Shown piece after piece: positions 1 to 7,982 of a DNA stretch of 8,039 bases (the stretch's first letter is position 1; every line of letters begins with the position of its first letter). The position numbers and the translations under genes were made by a program. The notes beneath the pieces were generated by a model. It worked only from the letters and a program-made list of their open reading frames with translations. It was not told the DNA's origin and did no database searches. Source of the stretch: Roseovarius sp. UBA3070. Lineage in GTDB: Bacteria; Pseudomonadota; Alphaproteobacteria; Rhodobacterales; Rhodobacteraceae. Location: the NCBI GenBank assembly GCA_002366775.1, contig DFBW01000267.1, positions 1 through 8,039 of the forward strand, given 5' to 3'.

Positions 1-966
1 ATTGCCTCATTGCCCGATTTTGACCCCAACAATCGCCCGCGCCCCCCCACCAAGGGCAACCCCTCTGACAGCCCGCTGTTTAACCGCTCGGTGCAGGGGG
101 TGTATGAGCTGGGTTCAACCTTCAAGATCTTTGCGGCGGCTCAGGCGATTGACCTGCAGCTGGTCAACCAAAACACGGTGATTGATACCTCGCCACCGCT
201 GAAAGTCGGCGGGCGCAAGATTGGTGAGTTCAAAAACAAGAACTACGGTGTTCTGACCGTGGCGGACATCATCATCCAATCCTCCAACCGGGGAACCGGC
301 CGCATGGCGCTGAAAATCGGGCCAAAGCGGCAAAAGGAATTCCTGAAATCCATGGGTTTCTTTGAGGCCACAGGCCTTGAGATTGTTGAGGCCAAAGGGG
401 GTGCTCCTTTGTTGCCCAAGCGCTGGACTGACCTTTCGACCGTGACAATTTCCTATGGTCACGGGCTGTCCTCCAGCCCGCTGCATTTGGCGGCTGGCTA
501 TGCCACGATTGCCAATGGCGGCACGCGGATACGGCCAACGCTGCTGAAACGAGACAAGCCACAATATGGCGAGCGGGTGATGTCTGAGCAAACTGCAAAA
601 ACCGCCCAGAGCATGCTGCGCAAGGTGGTCACCGAAGGCACCGCCAGCATGGGCGACGTGCCCGGTTATGCAGTGGCTGGCAAAACCGGCACCGCCGACA
701 AACCCAAAGAACGCGGGGGCGGGTATCACAAGGACAAGACCATTACGACATTCGCCAGCATGTTCCCGGCGCACAAGCCACAATATGTGCTGGTGGTCAC
801 CTTTGACGAGCCGGTTGAAACCTCGGGCAAGAAGCCCCGTCGTACCGCAGGCTGGACAGCCGTACCTGTCGCGGCCGAGATCATCCGTCGTGTGGCCCCG
901 TTGTTGGGTCTGAGACCGCAGATTGAACCTCCTGTGTTAAGCGGTATAACGCTGACATCAAATTAA
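1..966 (+). CDS. ftsI: Peptidoglycan D,D-transpeptidase FtsI (PBP3), 3' part
   Basis: This is the C-terminal part of the septal class B penicillin-binding protein, the membrane-anchored periplasmic enzyme that crosslinks peptidoglycan stem peptides during division. Reading is open from base 1 (frame 1), so the gene starts upstream of the window; the TTG at 10 is internal. The three transpeptidase motifs are present in order: STFK with the nucleophilic Ser at 115-117 and Lys at 124-126, SSN at 280-288, and KTGT at 682-693. About 282 residues follow the active Ser, close to the 281 in E. coli FtsI, so the C-terminus is complete. The N-terminal membrane anchor and dimerisation domain lie outside the window. 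The stop TAA is 15 bp before murE, the normal dcw order. The family call is secure; FtsI rather than another class B PBP rests on the murE neighbour. Confidence 0.96.
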   Translation: MASLPDFDPNNRPRPPTKGNPSDSPLFNRSVQGVYELGSTFKIFAAAQAIDLQLVNQNTVIDTSPPLKVGGRKIGEFKNKNYGVLTVADIIIQSSNRGTGRMALKIGPKRQKEFLKSMGFFEATGLEIVEAKGGAPLLPKRWTDLSTVTISYGHGLSSSPLHLAAGYATIANGGTRIRPTLLKRDKPQYGERVMSEQTAKTAQSMLRKVVTEGTASMGDVPGYAVAGKTGTADKPKERGGGYHKDKTITTFASMFPAHKPQYVLVVTFDEPVETSGKKPRRTAGWTAVPVAAEIIRRVAPLLGLRPQIEPPVLSGITLTSN

Positions 967-970
967 GCCG

Positions 971-975
971 AAGGG
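971..975 (+). promoter_or_regulatory. Ribosome binding site of murE
   Basis: AAGGG ends 6 bases before GTG at 982 and supports that codon as the murE start. A second GTG follows directly at 985, so the exact first codon is uncertain by one residue. Confidence 0.6.
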
Positions 976-981
976 CAAATC

Positions 982-2466
982 GTGGTGGGGCAGACGACAA
1001 CATTAGCAGGGCTGGGGCTGACCGCACAGGGCGGGCGCTCGGCGGATGTAACCGGGTTGGCCGTGGACAGCCGCGAGGTGAAGGACGGCTTTTTGTTTGC
1101 CGCGTTGCCCGGCACTCGGGTGCATGGGGGCACGTTTATCCAATATGCGCTGCGTCAGGGGGCCGGGGCCATTCTGACTGATGCGCAGGGGGCCGAGATC
1201 GCCAAAACTGAGCTGGCCAACAGTGATGCCGCCCTGATCATTGCCGCAGACCCGCGCCAGACGTTGGCCTATGCTGCTGCCTTGTGGTTTGGCCGCCAGC
1301 CCGAGACCATGATTGCCGTGACCGGCACCAACGGCAAAACATCTGTGGCGTCCTTCACCCGGCAAATCTGGGCTGCGCTGGGGTTTGATGCGGTCAATCT
1401 GGGCACCACCGGGGTTGAAGGTGCCTATAGCGCCCCTCTGGCCCACACCACGCCCGAACCTATAACGCTGCACCGGGTGCTGGCCGAGATCGAAGCCAAT
1501 GGGATCACCCATGCCGCGATGGAGGCCTCCTCGCACGGATTGGAGCAACGCCGCCTGGATGGGGTGAGGTTGGCCGCCGCCGGGTTTACCAATTTCACTC
1601 AGGACCATCTGGACTATCACGACAGTTTTGACGCGTATTTTGCCGCCAAGGCCGGGTTGTTTGCCCGTGTTCTGCCCGATGAGGGTGTGGCGGTGATCAA
1701 TGTGGATGATCCGCGTGGCCGCGAGATGGCAGATATAGCGCTGGATCGTGGTCAGGAAGTGATCCGTGTTGGCCGCGATCCGAGCTGCGATCTCCACCTT
1801 CAGGCACAGCGATTTGATGCCACAGGCCAGGAGGTCCGCTTTGCCTGGCATGGCCGTGTACATCAGATGCGCCTTGGGTTGATTGGCGGGTTTCAGGCCG
1901 AAAACCTATTGTTAGCCGCCGGTCTGGTGATTGCTTCGGGCTCTGACCCGGACCGCGTGTTTGAAACATTGCCACAAATGCAAACCGTACGAGGCCGCAT
2001 GCAACTGGCCGCAACCCGCCAAAATGGCGCGGCGGTGTTTGTGGATTATGCACATACGCCTGATGCCGTCGCCACTGCGTTAAAGGCGCTTCGCCCGCAT
2101 GTGATGGGGCGTTTGGTGGCCATCGTTGGTGCGGGCGGTGATCGTGATCCGGGTAAGCGGCCATTGATGGGGCAAGCGGCGGCTGAAAACGCCGATATCG
2201 TGATTGTCACGGATGATAACCCACGCAGCGAAGACCCGGCGCTTATTCGGGCTGCGGTTATGCAGGGCTGCCCCGAGGCGTCTGAAATTGGCGATCGGGC
2301 CGAGGCGATCTTGCGCGCAGTGGATGCGCTGGGGCCGGGGGATGCTTTGCTGATTGCCGGCAAAGGCCATGAAACCGGCCAGATCGTGGGCGACGATGTG
2401 CTGCCGTTTGACGATGTTGAACAAGCCAGCGTGGCTGTGGCTGCCCTTGACGGGGGCATCGCATGA
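982..2466 (+). CDS. murE: UDP-MurNAc-L-Ala-D-Glu:meso-diaminopimelate ligase MurE
   Basis: This cytoplasmic ATP-dependent Mur ligase adds the third amino acid of the peptidoglycan stem to UDP-MurNAc-L-Ala-D-Glu. The protein is 494 aa (495 in E. coli). The N-terminal UDP-binding domain contains LAVDSREV. The ATP loop GTNGKT is at residues 115-120. TTPE (156-159) and EASSHGL (181-187) line the substrate site. K223 in YFAAKAGLF is the expected carbamoylated lysine. DNPR (412-415) followed by SEDP is the signature of the meso-DAP-specific enzymes rather than the lysine-adding ones, and GKGHE (460-464) is near the C-terminus. The start is GTG at 982 with an AAGGG ribosome site; GTG at 985 is an alternative. 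The stop overlaps the murF start by 4 bp (ATGA), which indicates translational coupling. No anomaly is seen. Confidence 0.97.
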   Translation: MVGQTTTLAGLGLTAQGGRSADVTGLAVDSREVKDGFLFAALPGTRVHGGTFIQYALRQGAGAILTDAQGAEIAKTELANSDAALIIAADPRQTLAYAAALWFGRQPETMIAVTGTNGKTSVASFTRQIWAALGFDAVNLGTTGVEGAYSAPLAHTTPEPITLHRVLAEIEANGITHAAMEASSHGLEQRRLDGVRLAAAGFTNFTQDHLDYHDSFDAYFAAKAGLFARVLPDEGVAVINVDDPRGREMADIALDRGQEVIRVGRDPSCDLHLQAQRFDATGQEVRFAWHGRVHQMRLGLIGGFQAENLLLAAGLVIASGSDPDRVFETLPQMQTVRGRMQLAATRQNGAAVFVDYAHTPDAVATALKALRPHVMGRLVAIVGAGGDRDPGKRPLMGQAAAENADIVIVTDDNPRSEDPALIRAAVMQGCPEASEIGDRAEAILRAVDALGPGDALLIAGKGHETGQIVGDDVLPFDDVEQASVAVAALDGGIA

Positions 2467-3896
2467 GCCTGTGGAGCGCTGAAGGCGCCGCAAAGGCCAC
2501 AGGTGGGCAGGCGCGCGGGGCATGGCAGGCCAATGGCGTATCCATTGATACCCGCACATTGCAGCCCGGTGATTTGTTTATCGCGTTGAAAGATGTCCGT
2601 GACGGGCATGACTTTGTGGCGCAGGCGCTGGCAAAGGGCGCCGCCGCCGCAATGGTCAGCCATATCCCTGAGGGCGTGGCGACAGATGCCCCCTTACTGG
2701 TGGTGGATGATGTTTTGCCGGCACTTGAGGCCTTGGGAATTGCCGCCCGCGCACGCACCAAGGCGCAGGTGATTGCCATCACCGGTTCGGTTGGAAAAAC
2801 ATCGACCAAGGAAATGCTGCGCGATGTGCTGGGCGGGCAGGGGCGCACCCATGCCGCCGAGGCCAGCTATAACAATCATTGGGGTGTGCCTCTGACCTTG
2901 GCGCGGATGCCGGTGGACACTGAATTTGCCGTGATTGAGATCGGCATGAACCATCCCGGTGAAATCGCGCCGCTTGCCAGAATGGCGCGCCCGCATGTGG
3001 CGCTGATCACGACTGTTGCAGCGGCCCATCTGGAAGCGTTCGACAATATCGACGGCATCGCACGAGAAAAAGCCGCGATTTTTGAGGGGCTTGAGCCCGG
3101 CGGCGTGGCGATCGTGAATGGTGATGTGGATAGCGCGCCCATTTTGGTGGCCGCCGCGCAAAAGGCTGCATCACAGGTGATCACCTTTGGCGCAGATGAC
3201 GCCAATCATCACCGCCTGACCAATGTGCAGCTGGGCGACGGTGTGACCATCGCGCAGGCACAGGCCGGTGACACCAAACTGTTGTTCAAACTGAGCGTTG
3301 CAGGTCGACATTTTGCCCATAATGCGCTGGCTGTGCTGGCGGCGGTTGAGGTGATGGGGGGCGACATTGCGGTGGCGGCCACGGATCTGGGCCGTTGGGT
3401 GCCCCCCGGCGGGCGCGGCACCCGCGAGGTTGTCTCGCTGGATGCCGCCGACGACAGGCTGACAATTGATCTGATTGATGACGCTTTCAATGCCAATCCC
3501 ACGTCGATGGCGGCCTCGCTTGAGGTGCTGGCGGCGTCGACCCCAACCGAGGGTATGGGGCGCATTGCCAAAGGTCGGCGCATCGCCATCCTGGGCGATA
3601 TGCTGGAGCTGGGCCCGGATGAGGCGGCGCTGCATATGGACCTGGCCAATCTGGCGTCGATTGACGAGCTGACGCAGGTTCATTGTGTGGGGCCCCTGAT
3701 GCAAGGTCTGTGGCAGGCCCTGCCCGAGGCCAAACGCGGCAAATGGGTTGCAACTGCGCCGGAATTGGCACAAGAGGCACATCGCCTGATAGATGCGGGT
3801 GACGTTGTGCTGGTCAAGGGCTCTAAGGGCAGCCGCGTCAGTCTGATTGTGGAGGCCTTGCGCCGCGCCGGGCGACCACGGGAAAGGAACGAGTAG
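2463..3896 (+). CDS. murF: UDP-MurNAc-tripeptide:D-Ala-D-Ala ligase MurF
   Basis: MurF is the last cytoplasmic Mur ligase. It uses ATP to join D-Ala-D-Ala to UDP-MurNAc-tripeptide, giving the pentapeptide that MraY uses. The 477-aa product has an N-terminal substrate domain with VSIDTRTLQPGDLFIAL, the ATP loop GSVGKT at residues 108-113 followed by STKEML, YNNHWGVP at 136-143, EIGMNHPGEI, and DDAFNANPTSM around 339-349 (the family's D-x-Y/F-NANP motif). It is slightly longer than E. coli MurF (452 aa), with the extra length in loops. ATG 2463 lies inside the murE stop, and a GGGGG ribosome site sits in the murE tail at 2452-2456. The TAG stop directly abuts the mraY ATG. All expected motifs are present, so it should be functional. 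Confidence 0.97.
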   Translation: MSLWSAEGAAKATGGQARGAWQANGVSIDTRTLQPGDLFIALKDVRDGHDFVAQALAKGAAAAMVSHIPEGVATDAPLLVVDDVLPALEALGIAARARTKAQVIAITGSVGKTSTKEMLRDVLGGQGRTHAAEASYNNHWGVPLTLARMPVDTEFAVIEIGMNHPGEIAPLARMARPHVALITTVAAAHLEAFDNIDGIAREKAAIFEGLEPGGVAIVNGDVDSAPILVAAAQKAASQVITFGADDANHHRLTNVQLGDGVTIAQAQAGDTKLLFKLSVAGRHFAHNALAVLAAVEVMGGDIAVAATDLGRWVPPGGRGTREVVSLDAADDRLTIDLIDDAFNANPTSMAASLEVLAASTPTEGMGRIAKGRRIAILGDMLELGPDEAALHMDLANLASIDELTQVHCVGPLMQGLWQALPEAKRGKWVATAPELAQEAHRLIDAGDVVLVKGSKGSRVSLIVEALRRAGRPRERNE

Positions 3897-4979
3897 ATGT
3901 TGTATTGGTTGACCGCTTGGTCGGATGGCGGGGATTTTTTCAACCTCTTTCGCTATATTACCTTCCGTTCGGGGGGGGCATTTATGACCGCTTTGTTGTT
4001 TGGTTTCATCTTTGGCCAGCCTCTGATCAATGTGTTGCGGCGCAAGCAGGGCAAGGGGCAGCCGATCCGTGAAGACGGCCCCGAAACTCATTTTGCCAAA
4101 TCCGGCACACCTACGATGGGTGGGTTGTTGATTGTGGGCGCGCTTGTGACCTCAACGTTGATGTGGGCGCGGCTTGATAACCCGTTTGTCTGGCTGGTGC
4201 TGTTTGTGACGCTGGCGTTTGGCGCAATTGGCTTTGCGGATGATTACGCCAAGGTGTCCAAGCAGAATGTTACCGGTGTTTCGGGCAAAATCCGATTGGG
4301 TCTTGGGTTTGTTATTGCTGGTATCGCGTCATGGTGGGCCACGATGTACCACCCTGATGCGTTGCAATATCAACTGGCGTTGCCGGTGTTCAAAGACACG
4401 CTGATCAATATGGGCGTCTTTTTCATTCCCTTCGCGATGTTTGTTATCGTGGGGGCGGCCAATGCGGTGAACCTCACTGATGGGCTTGACGGGCTGGCGA
4501 TTATGCCGGTGATGATTGCAGCGGGCGCATTGGGTATCATCGCCTATGCTGTTGGCCGGGTCGATTTTACGGAATATCTGGATGTGCATTATGTGCCGGG
4601 CACAGGTGAAATCCTGGTTTTTGTGGCCGGTCTGGCAGGCGGGGGGCTGGGGTTTCTTTGGTATAACGCGCCACCTGCTGCTGTGTTCATGGGGGACACC
4701 GGATCATTGGCGTTGGGCGGGGCATTGGGGGCCATTGCCGTGGCCACCAAGCACGAGATCGTACTGGGCATCGTCGGCGGGCTTTTTGTTGTTGAGGCAC
4801 TGAGCGTCATCATTCAGGTGCTTTACTTCAAACGCACCGGCAAGCGGGTGTTTCTGATGGCACCGATCCATCACCATTATGAGAAGAAGGGCTGGGCCGA
4901 GCCACAGATCGTGATCCGTTTCTGGATCATCGCGTTGATCCTGGCGATGATTGGCCTTGCCACCTTGAAGGTCCGCTAA
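3897..4979 (+). CDS. mraY: Phospho-MurNAc-pentapeptide transferase MraY
   Basis: MraY is a polytopic inner-membrane enzyme that transfers phospho-MurNAc-pentapeptide from UDP to undecaprenyl phosphate, making lipid I. At 360 aa it has the same length as E. coli MraY, and many hydrophobic stretches fit the family's ten membrane helices (for example residues 26-47, 74-90, 97-113, 135-150, 171-190, 201-219, 237-254, 284-309 and 338-356). Signature residues are present: the Asp pair D115-D116 in [15 protein letters not shown] with N192, D195 and D198, D267 in MGDTGSL (the position of the E. coli catalytic Asp), and the HHH motif H325-H327 in [11 protein letters not shown]. The start ATG abuts the murF stop and is preceded by AAGGA at 3884-3888. 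The stop overlaps the next start as TAATG, so the downstream gene is probably coupled to it. Confidence 0.98.
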   Translation: MLYWLTAWSDGGDFFNLFRYITFRSGGAFMTALLFGFIFGQPLINVLRRKQGKGQPIREDGPETHFAKSGTPTMGGLLIVGALVTSTLMWARLDNPFVWLVLFVTLAFGAIGFADDYAKVSKQNVTGVSGKIRLGLGFVIAGIASWWATMYHPDALQYQLALPVFKDTLINMGVFFIPFAMFVIVGAANAVNLTDGLDGLAIMPVMIAAGALGIIAYAVGRVDFTEYLDVHYVPGTGEILVFVAGLAGGGLGFLWYNAPPAAVFMGDTGSLALGGALGAIAVATKHEIVLGIVGGLFVVEALSVIIQVLYFKRTGKRVFLMAPIHHHYEKKGWAEPQIVIRFWIIALILAMIGLATLKVR

Positions 4980-5368
4980 TGGGAGCGGTGCGTGATACCC
5001 GTGCAATGATCACCGGCATGGCGCCGGTGCTGGACGAAGCGCTTTATCATTTTTGTGTGTCCGAAGACAAAACCCTTGTGGAACACGCATTGGCCATTTT
5101 CCGCGAGGACGAGGGCCTGACCCTGATCCTGAGCGATGCACTCGCGGTGGCCCATGGGTTGCAAACTGACCTGCCGATGCGGCGTATCACGTTGAGCGTG
5201 CATTCTGCCCTCGATGGTGTCGGGCTGACCGCTGCGGTGGCCACGGCCTTGGCACAGGGTGGTATCCCATGCAACATGGTCGCAGCCTTTCACCACGATC
5301 ACGCCTTTGTTCCGGCTCAGCAGGCCGAACAGGCGATGGTGATACTGACCGAGTTGGCAAAGCGCTAG
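4979..5368 (+). CDS. Small ACT-domain protein (COG3602/ACT_3-like), in the dcw operon
   Basis: This is a 129-aa soluble protein with no signal peptide or membrane segment. It resembles the uncharacterised ACT-domain family COG3602 (PF10000, formerly DUF2241), recognised from memory. Residues 41-51 ([11 protein letters not shown]) match the family's N-terminal signature. Residues 68-113 hold the ACT-like strand-helix-strand core: RRITLSVHS, then [16 protein letters not shown], then the very typical [12 protein letters not shown] domains commonly bind amino acids and control enzymes, but no function is established for this family. ATG 4979 overlaps the mraY stop by one base (TAATG), with a GAAGG ribosome site at 4967-4971 inside mraY. 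The stop is 10 bp before murD. The position between two essential Mur genes suggests co-expression with them; a regulatory role in stem-peptide synthesis is speculation. Confidence 0.85.
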   Translation: MGAVRDTRAMITGMAPVLDEALYHFCVSEDKTLVEHALAIFREDEGLTLILSDALAVAHGLQTDLPMRRITLSVHSALDGVGLTAAVATALAQGGIPCNMVAAFHHDHAFVPAQQAEQAMVILTELAKR

Positions 5369-5372
5369 GGGG
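5367..5372 (+). promoter_or_regulatory. Ribosome binding site of murD
   Basis: AGGGGG overlaps the stop codon of the ACT-domain gene and ends 6 bases before ATG 5379. This decides for the ATG over the in-frame TTG at 5376, which would be only 3 bases from the site. Confidence 0.65.
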
Positions 5373-5378
5373 CTTTTG

Positions 5379-6776
5379 ATGATACCAGTCACCGGATTTC
5401 AAGGCGCGCGGGTTGGCGTGCTGGGCCTGGGCCGCTCGGGCTTGTCGGCGGCGCGGGCCTTGCGTGCAGGCGGCGCGGTGCCTGTGTGTTGGGACGACAA
5501 TGAACTTGCCCGCGACGTGGCCGAGGCCGACGGGTTTGAGATCAAAGACCTGTCCAGGCAAGGCGCGTTTGACGATATCGCCAGCCTGATCGTTAGCCCC
5601 GGCATTCCACATCTTTATCCGACACCCAACAAAGTGGTGGCGGCGGCCATGGCTGTCGGCGTTCCGGTGGACAATGACATCGGGTTGTTTTTCCGCTCTT
5701 TTGGCAGTGATGGCTGGCAGATGCATGACATCCCGCCGCGCGTGATTGCGGTGACCGGCAGTAACGGCAAATCCACCACCTCGGCGTTGATCCATCATGT
5801 GTTGGAGCACGTCGGCCGTGATGTGCAACTGGCGGGCAATATTGGCCGTGGTGTGCTGGATATTGACCCGCCCGGTGATGGCGGCGTGGTGGTGTTGGAG
5901 CTGTCGAGCTATCAGACCGAATTGGCCCGCGCCCTGACGCCTGATATCGCGGTGTTCACCAATCTGTCGCCTGATCATCTGGATCGCCACGCCGGGCTGG
6001 GCGGCTATTTCGCCGCCAAGCGTCGGCTTTTTGCCGAAGGCGGACCGGACCGGGCGATCATTGGCGTGGATGAGGATGAGGGCGTGTTTCTTGCAGGTCA
6101 GCTGTCGGAGGCACCGGGCGATGACCGGGTGATCCGTGTGTCGGTTGAGAGCAAGCTGAGCGGGCCGGGCTGGTCGGTTTTTGCGCGCAAAGGGTTTCTG
6201 AGCGAATACCGCAAAGGGCGTCAGGCGGGCTCGATCGACTTGCGCGCCATCAAGGGCCTGCCGGGCGCGCACAACCACCAAAACGCCTGTTCTGCATATG
6301 CCGCATGCCGCACGTTGGGGTTGGCCCCCAAGGTGATTGAGGCGGGCTTTGCCAGCTTTGGTGGCTTGCCTCATCGCAGTCAGATCATCGCCGAAGCAGG
6401 CGGTGTTACCTATGTGAACGACAGTAAGGCCACCAATGTGGACAGCGCTTTGAAGGCGCTGCAGGCGTTTGAAAACATCCGCTGGATCTGTGGCGGGCTT
6501 GAAAAAGACGGCGGTGTTGACGGGCTAACACCTGGCCTGCCCAATGTGGCCAAGGCCTATGTCATTGGGCGTGAGGCCGCGCAGTTTGCCATGCAGCTGG
6601 AAGGTATTGAGTGCCAGGTATGCACCACAATGGCCAGCGCCGTAGAGGCCGCCATGGCCGAGGCCAAGCCAGGCGATACCGTTCTGTTGGCCCCGGCTGC
6701 CGCCAGCTTTGATCAATACGACAGCTTTGAGCGTCGCGGTGAAGATTTCATGGACCAAGTGCGGGCGCGGATTTAG
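5379..6776 (+). CDS. murD: UDP-MurNAc-L-Ala:D-glutamate ligase MurD
   Basis: MurD is the cytoplasmic ATP-dependent ligase that adds D-Glu to UDP-MurNAc-L-Ala, one step before MurE. From ATG 5379 it is 465 aa (438 in E. coli). The N-terminus MIPVTGF followed by [11 protein letters not shown] is the Rossmann-like UDP-binding domain typical of alphaproteobacterial MurD. The ATP loop is GSNGKST at residues 127-133 (bases 5757-5777). ELSSYQTE and LSPDHLDRH follow. K214 in YFAAKRRLF is the expected carbamoylated lysine. [25 protein letters not shown] (347-353) and the C-terminal [15 protein letters not shown] with RGEDF complete the family pattern. An in-frame TTG at 5376 would add one residue but has poor ribosome-site spacing. 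In most proteobacterial dcw clusters ftsW follows; here it does not within the window. Confidence 0.97.
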   Translation: MIPVTGFQGARVGVLGLGRSGLSAARALRAGGAVPVCWDDNELARDVAEADGFEIKDLSRQGAFDDIASLIVSPGIPHLYPTPNKVVAAAMAVGVPVDNDIGLFFRSFGSDGWQMHDIPPRVIAVTGSNGKSTTSALIHHVLEHVGRDVQLAGNIGRGVLDIDPPGDGGVVVLELSSYQTELARALTPDIAVFTNLSPDHLDRHAGLGGYFAAKRRLFAEGGPDRAIIGVDEDEGVFLAGQLSEAPGDDRVIRVSVESKLSGPGWSVFARKGFLSEYRKGRQAGSIDLRAIKGLPGAHNHQNACSAYAACRTLGLAPKVIEAGFASFGGLPHRSQIIAEAGGVTYVNDSKATNVDSALKALQAFENIRWICGGLEKDGGVDGLTPGLPNVAKAYVIGREAAQFAMQLEGIECQVCTTMASAVEAAMAEAKPGDTVLLAPAAASFDQYDSFERRGEDFMDQVRARI

Positions 6777-6795
6777 GACTGCCGTGGTTCGTGGC

Positions 6796-6827
6796 CTTGC
6801 GGCCTGCCAATCGGGCAGGGGCGCAAG
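6796..6827 (+). terminator. Possible terminator or attenuator hairpin after murD
   Basis: About 20 bases past the murD stop there is a two-part stem. CTTGC (6796-6800) pairs with GCAAG (6823-6827), and CCTGCC (6803-6808) pairs with GGCAGG (6814-6819) around the loop AATCG, with a small GG/GGC internal loop. This makes 11 base pairs, nine of them G-C. No T-run follows, so it is not a textbook intrinsic terminator. It may mark the end of the mur operon, or only partial termination or mRNA end protection. The remaining 72 bases before the next gene show no promoter I would defend. Confidence 0.4.
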
Positions 6828-6899
6828 TCTCAGACGTTGCAAAATCTGCCAAACACTCCGAAACTGGCGTCGTAACCTGCCCTCGCCACGGAGCCACCC

Positions 6900-7694
6900 A
6901 TGAGCACCCACCTTGCCCCCGCCACCATTGATGAATTTCGAACCCAAGGTGCCACTGTGCTGAAGGGGGTGTTCAAGGATTGGGCCGACACCCTGACCGC
7001 AGGCGTTGACTATAACATGGAACATCCCGCCCCCACCGCGCGCGATTATCGCACAGATGAGGGCGGGCGTTTCCTGTCAGATTATTGCAATTGGGATCGC
7101 ATTGATGCCTACCGCGATTTCATTTTCAACTCGCCCGCCGCCCAGATCGGGGCCGAGCTGATGGGCAGCACCTCGGTGCGTCTGTTCCATGAACATGTCA
7201 TCGTCAAAACCGCCAATACCGGCATGCCCACGCCCTGGCATCAGGATTTGCCCTATTACTGCGTGGATGCCACACAAACCGTCAGCATCTGGATCCCGCT
7301 GGATGATGTGCCGCGGGAGCGCACGCTGGAATTCGTGGCGGGTTCGCATTTGTGGGGCAAGCACTATCGCCCGCAACGTTTTGACGGCACTGCGCTGAAT
7401 GAAAATGACGGGTTGGAGGACCTGCCCGACATCAACGGCAAACGCGACGAGTATGATATCCTCGGCTGGGCGCTTGAGCCGGGCGATGCGGTGGCGTTTG
7501 ATTACCGGACAGTTCACGGCGCACCGGCAAACACCTCCAAGTCAGCACAACGCCGGGCGTTTTCGCTCAGGTTGCTGGGCGATGATGCCACTTTCGCGCG
7601 GCGTGAGGGGGTTATCACCTCGCCACCGTTTGACGGGGTTACCCTCAAACATGGGATGGCGATGGATGCGCCGGAATTCCCGGTGCTGATCTGA
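6900..7694 (+). CDS. Phytanoyl-CoA dioxygenase (PhyH) family protein
   Basis: This is a 264-aa Fe(II)/2-oxoglutarate-dependent oxygenase of the PhyH type, predicted to be cytoplasmic. The iron-binding facial triad is visible: H114-Q-D116 in TPWHQDLPYY and H206 in YRTVHGAP. R218, 12 residues after H206 in QRRAFSLR, is the likely 2-oxoglutarate carboxylate ligand and aligns with the R-K-A-I-S region of human PHYH. Other family hallmarks are VSIWIPLDDV and LEFVAGSHLWGKHY. These support an active enzyme, but the substrate cannot be told: bacterial PhyH proteins act on very diverse molecules, so phytanoyl-CoA should not be assumed. ATG 6900 has a GGAG ribosome site at 6890-6893. It lies 123 bp beyond murD with a hairpin between, so it may be a separate transcription unit. 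Its presence here interrupts the usual murD-ftsW order. Confidence 0.9.
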   Translation: MSTHLAPATIDEFRTQGATVLKGVFKDWADTLTAGVDYNMEHPAPTARDYRTDEGGRFLSDYCNWDRIDAYRDFIFNSPAAQIGAELMGSTSVRLFHEHVIVKTANTGMPTPWHQDLPYYCVDATQTVSIWIPLDDVPRERTLEFVAGSHLWGKHYRPQRFDGTALNENDGLEDLPDINGKRDEYDILGWALEPGDAVAFDYRTVHGAPANTSKSAQRRAFSLRLLGDDATFARREGVITSPPFDGVTLKHGMAMDAPEFPVLI

Positions 7695-7865
7695 GCGGGC
7701 TTGCAGATTTTGGCCATAGCGCGATCGTCTGGATTTCGGGTCAAAGCGGTCAACTGCTTAGACCTGGCAACAAAAGGCCAACGTCAGCCCCTGGGGTGGC
7801 GATCCGACAGTTGTTAGGAAGCGCTTTATGCCTGCAAAATACGTCCATAAGACCGAAAGAAGCAC

Positions 7866-7911
7866 CTAAAGCGTATCGCCTTTAACCTGAGGCAGGCAAA
7901 TGGCGATGCGC
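7866..7911. repeat. Palindromic element 1 (imperfect inverted repeat)
   Basis: GCGTATCGCC (7871-7880) pairs with GGCGATGCGC (7902-7911) over 10 positions, including one G-T wobble. Inside, CCTG (7886-7889) pairs with CAGG (7893-7896), and a TTT/AAA segment lies between the two stems. The left arm including CTAAAGCG (7866-7888) is 19/23 identical to the reverse complement of the right arm of element 2 (7960-7982), which implies a common repeat family rather than two chance hairpins. Confidence 0.65.
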
Positions 7912-7934
7912 AGCCCGACATATGAACGTTGCGG

Positions 7935-7982
7935 GCGTTTCGGGCAAAACCTCTGAGTTAGGTTTTACGCGAAACGCTTTAG
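7935..7982. repeat. Palindromic element 2 (strong two-part hairpin)
   Basis: GCGTTTCG (7935-7942) is perfectly complementary to CGAAACGC (7970-7977). AAAACCT (7946-7952) is perfectly complementary to AGGTTTT (7960-7966) around the 7-base loop CTGAGTT, with a 3x3 internal loop between the stems. That gives 15 perfect base pairs in 43 bases. The repeat arm runs on to 7982 (CTTTAG), matching the CTAAAG flank of element 1 in reverse complement. Confidence 0.75.

Noticed and set aside
1003..1863. Open frame of 286 codons on the - strand opposite murE
   Set aside because: The + strand frame is an unmistakable MurE with all catalytic motifs. The antisense product has no family resemblance.
5376..5378. 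TTG as the start of murD
   Set aside because: ATG follows immediately and sits 6 bases from AGGGGG. The MIPVTGF N-terminus matches the family better.
5187..6374. Long open frame of 395 codons on the - strand opposite the ACT gene and murD
   Set aside because: It is a shadow produced by GC-rich codon bias. It has no recognisable domain, its composition is rich in Arg/His/Gln as in antisense frames, and it lies against two clearly real genes.
6782..6891. Inverted repeat CCGTGG (6782-6787) and CCACGG (6886-6891) spanning the murD-PhyH gap
   Set aside because: Only 6-7 bp separated by about 100 bases in GC-rich DNA is expected by chance.
6709..6903. 64-codon + strand frame bridging murD and the PhyH gene
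   Set aside because: It starts inside murD in another frame, has no convincing ribosome site, and its Arg/Cys-rich product resembles nothing known.
7776..7800. Short GGCCA...TGGC and CCCCTGGGG pairings after the PhyH gene, considered as a terminator
   Set aside because: The stems are 3-4 bp with no T-run, so they are too weak to call.
7900..7956. 18-codon frame (MAMRSPTYERCGRFGQNL)
   Set aside because: It lies across palindromic elements 1 and 2, whose structure explains the sequence, and it has no recognisable product.
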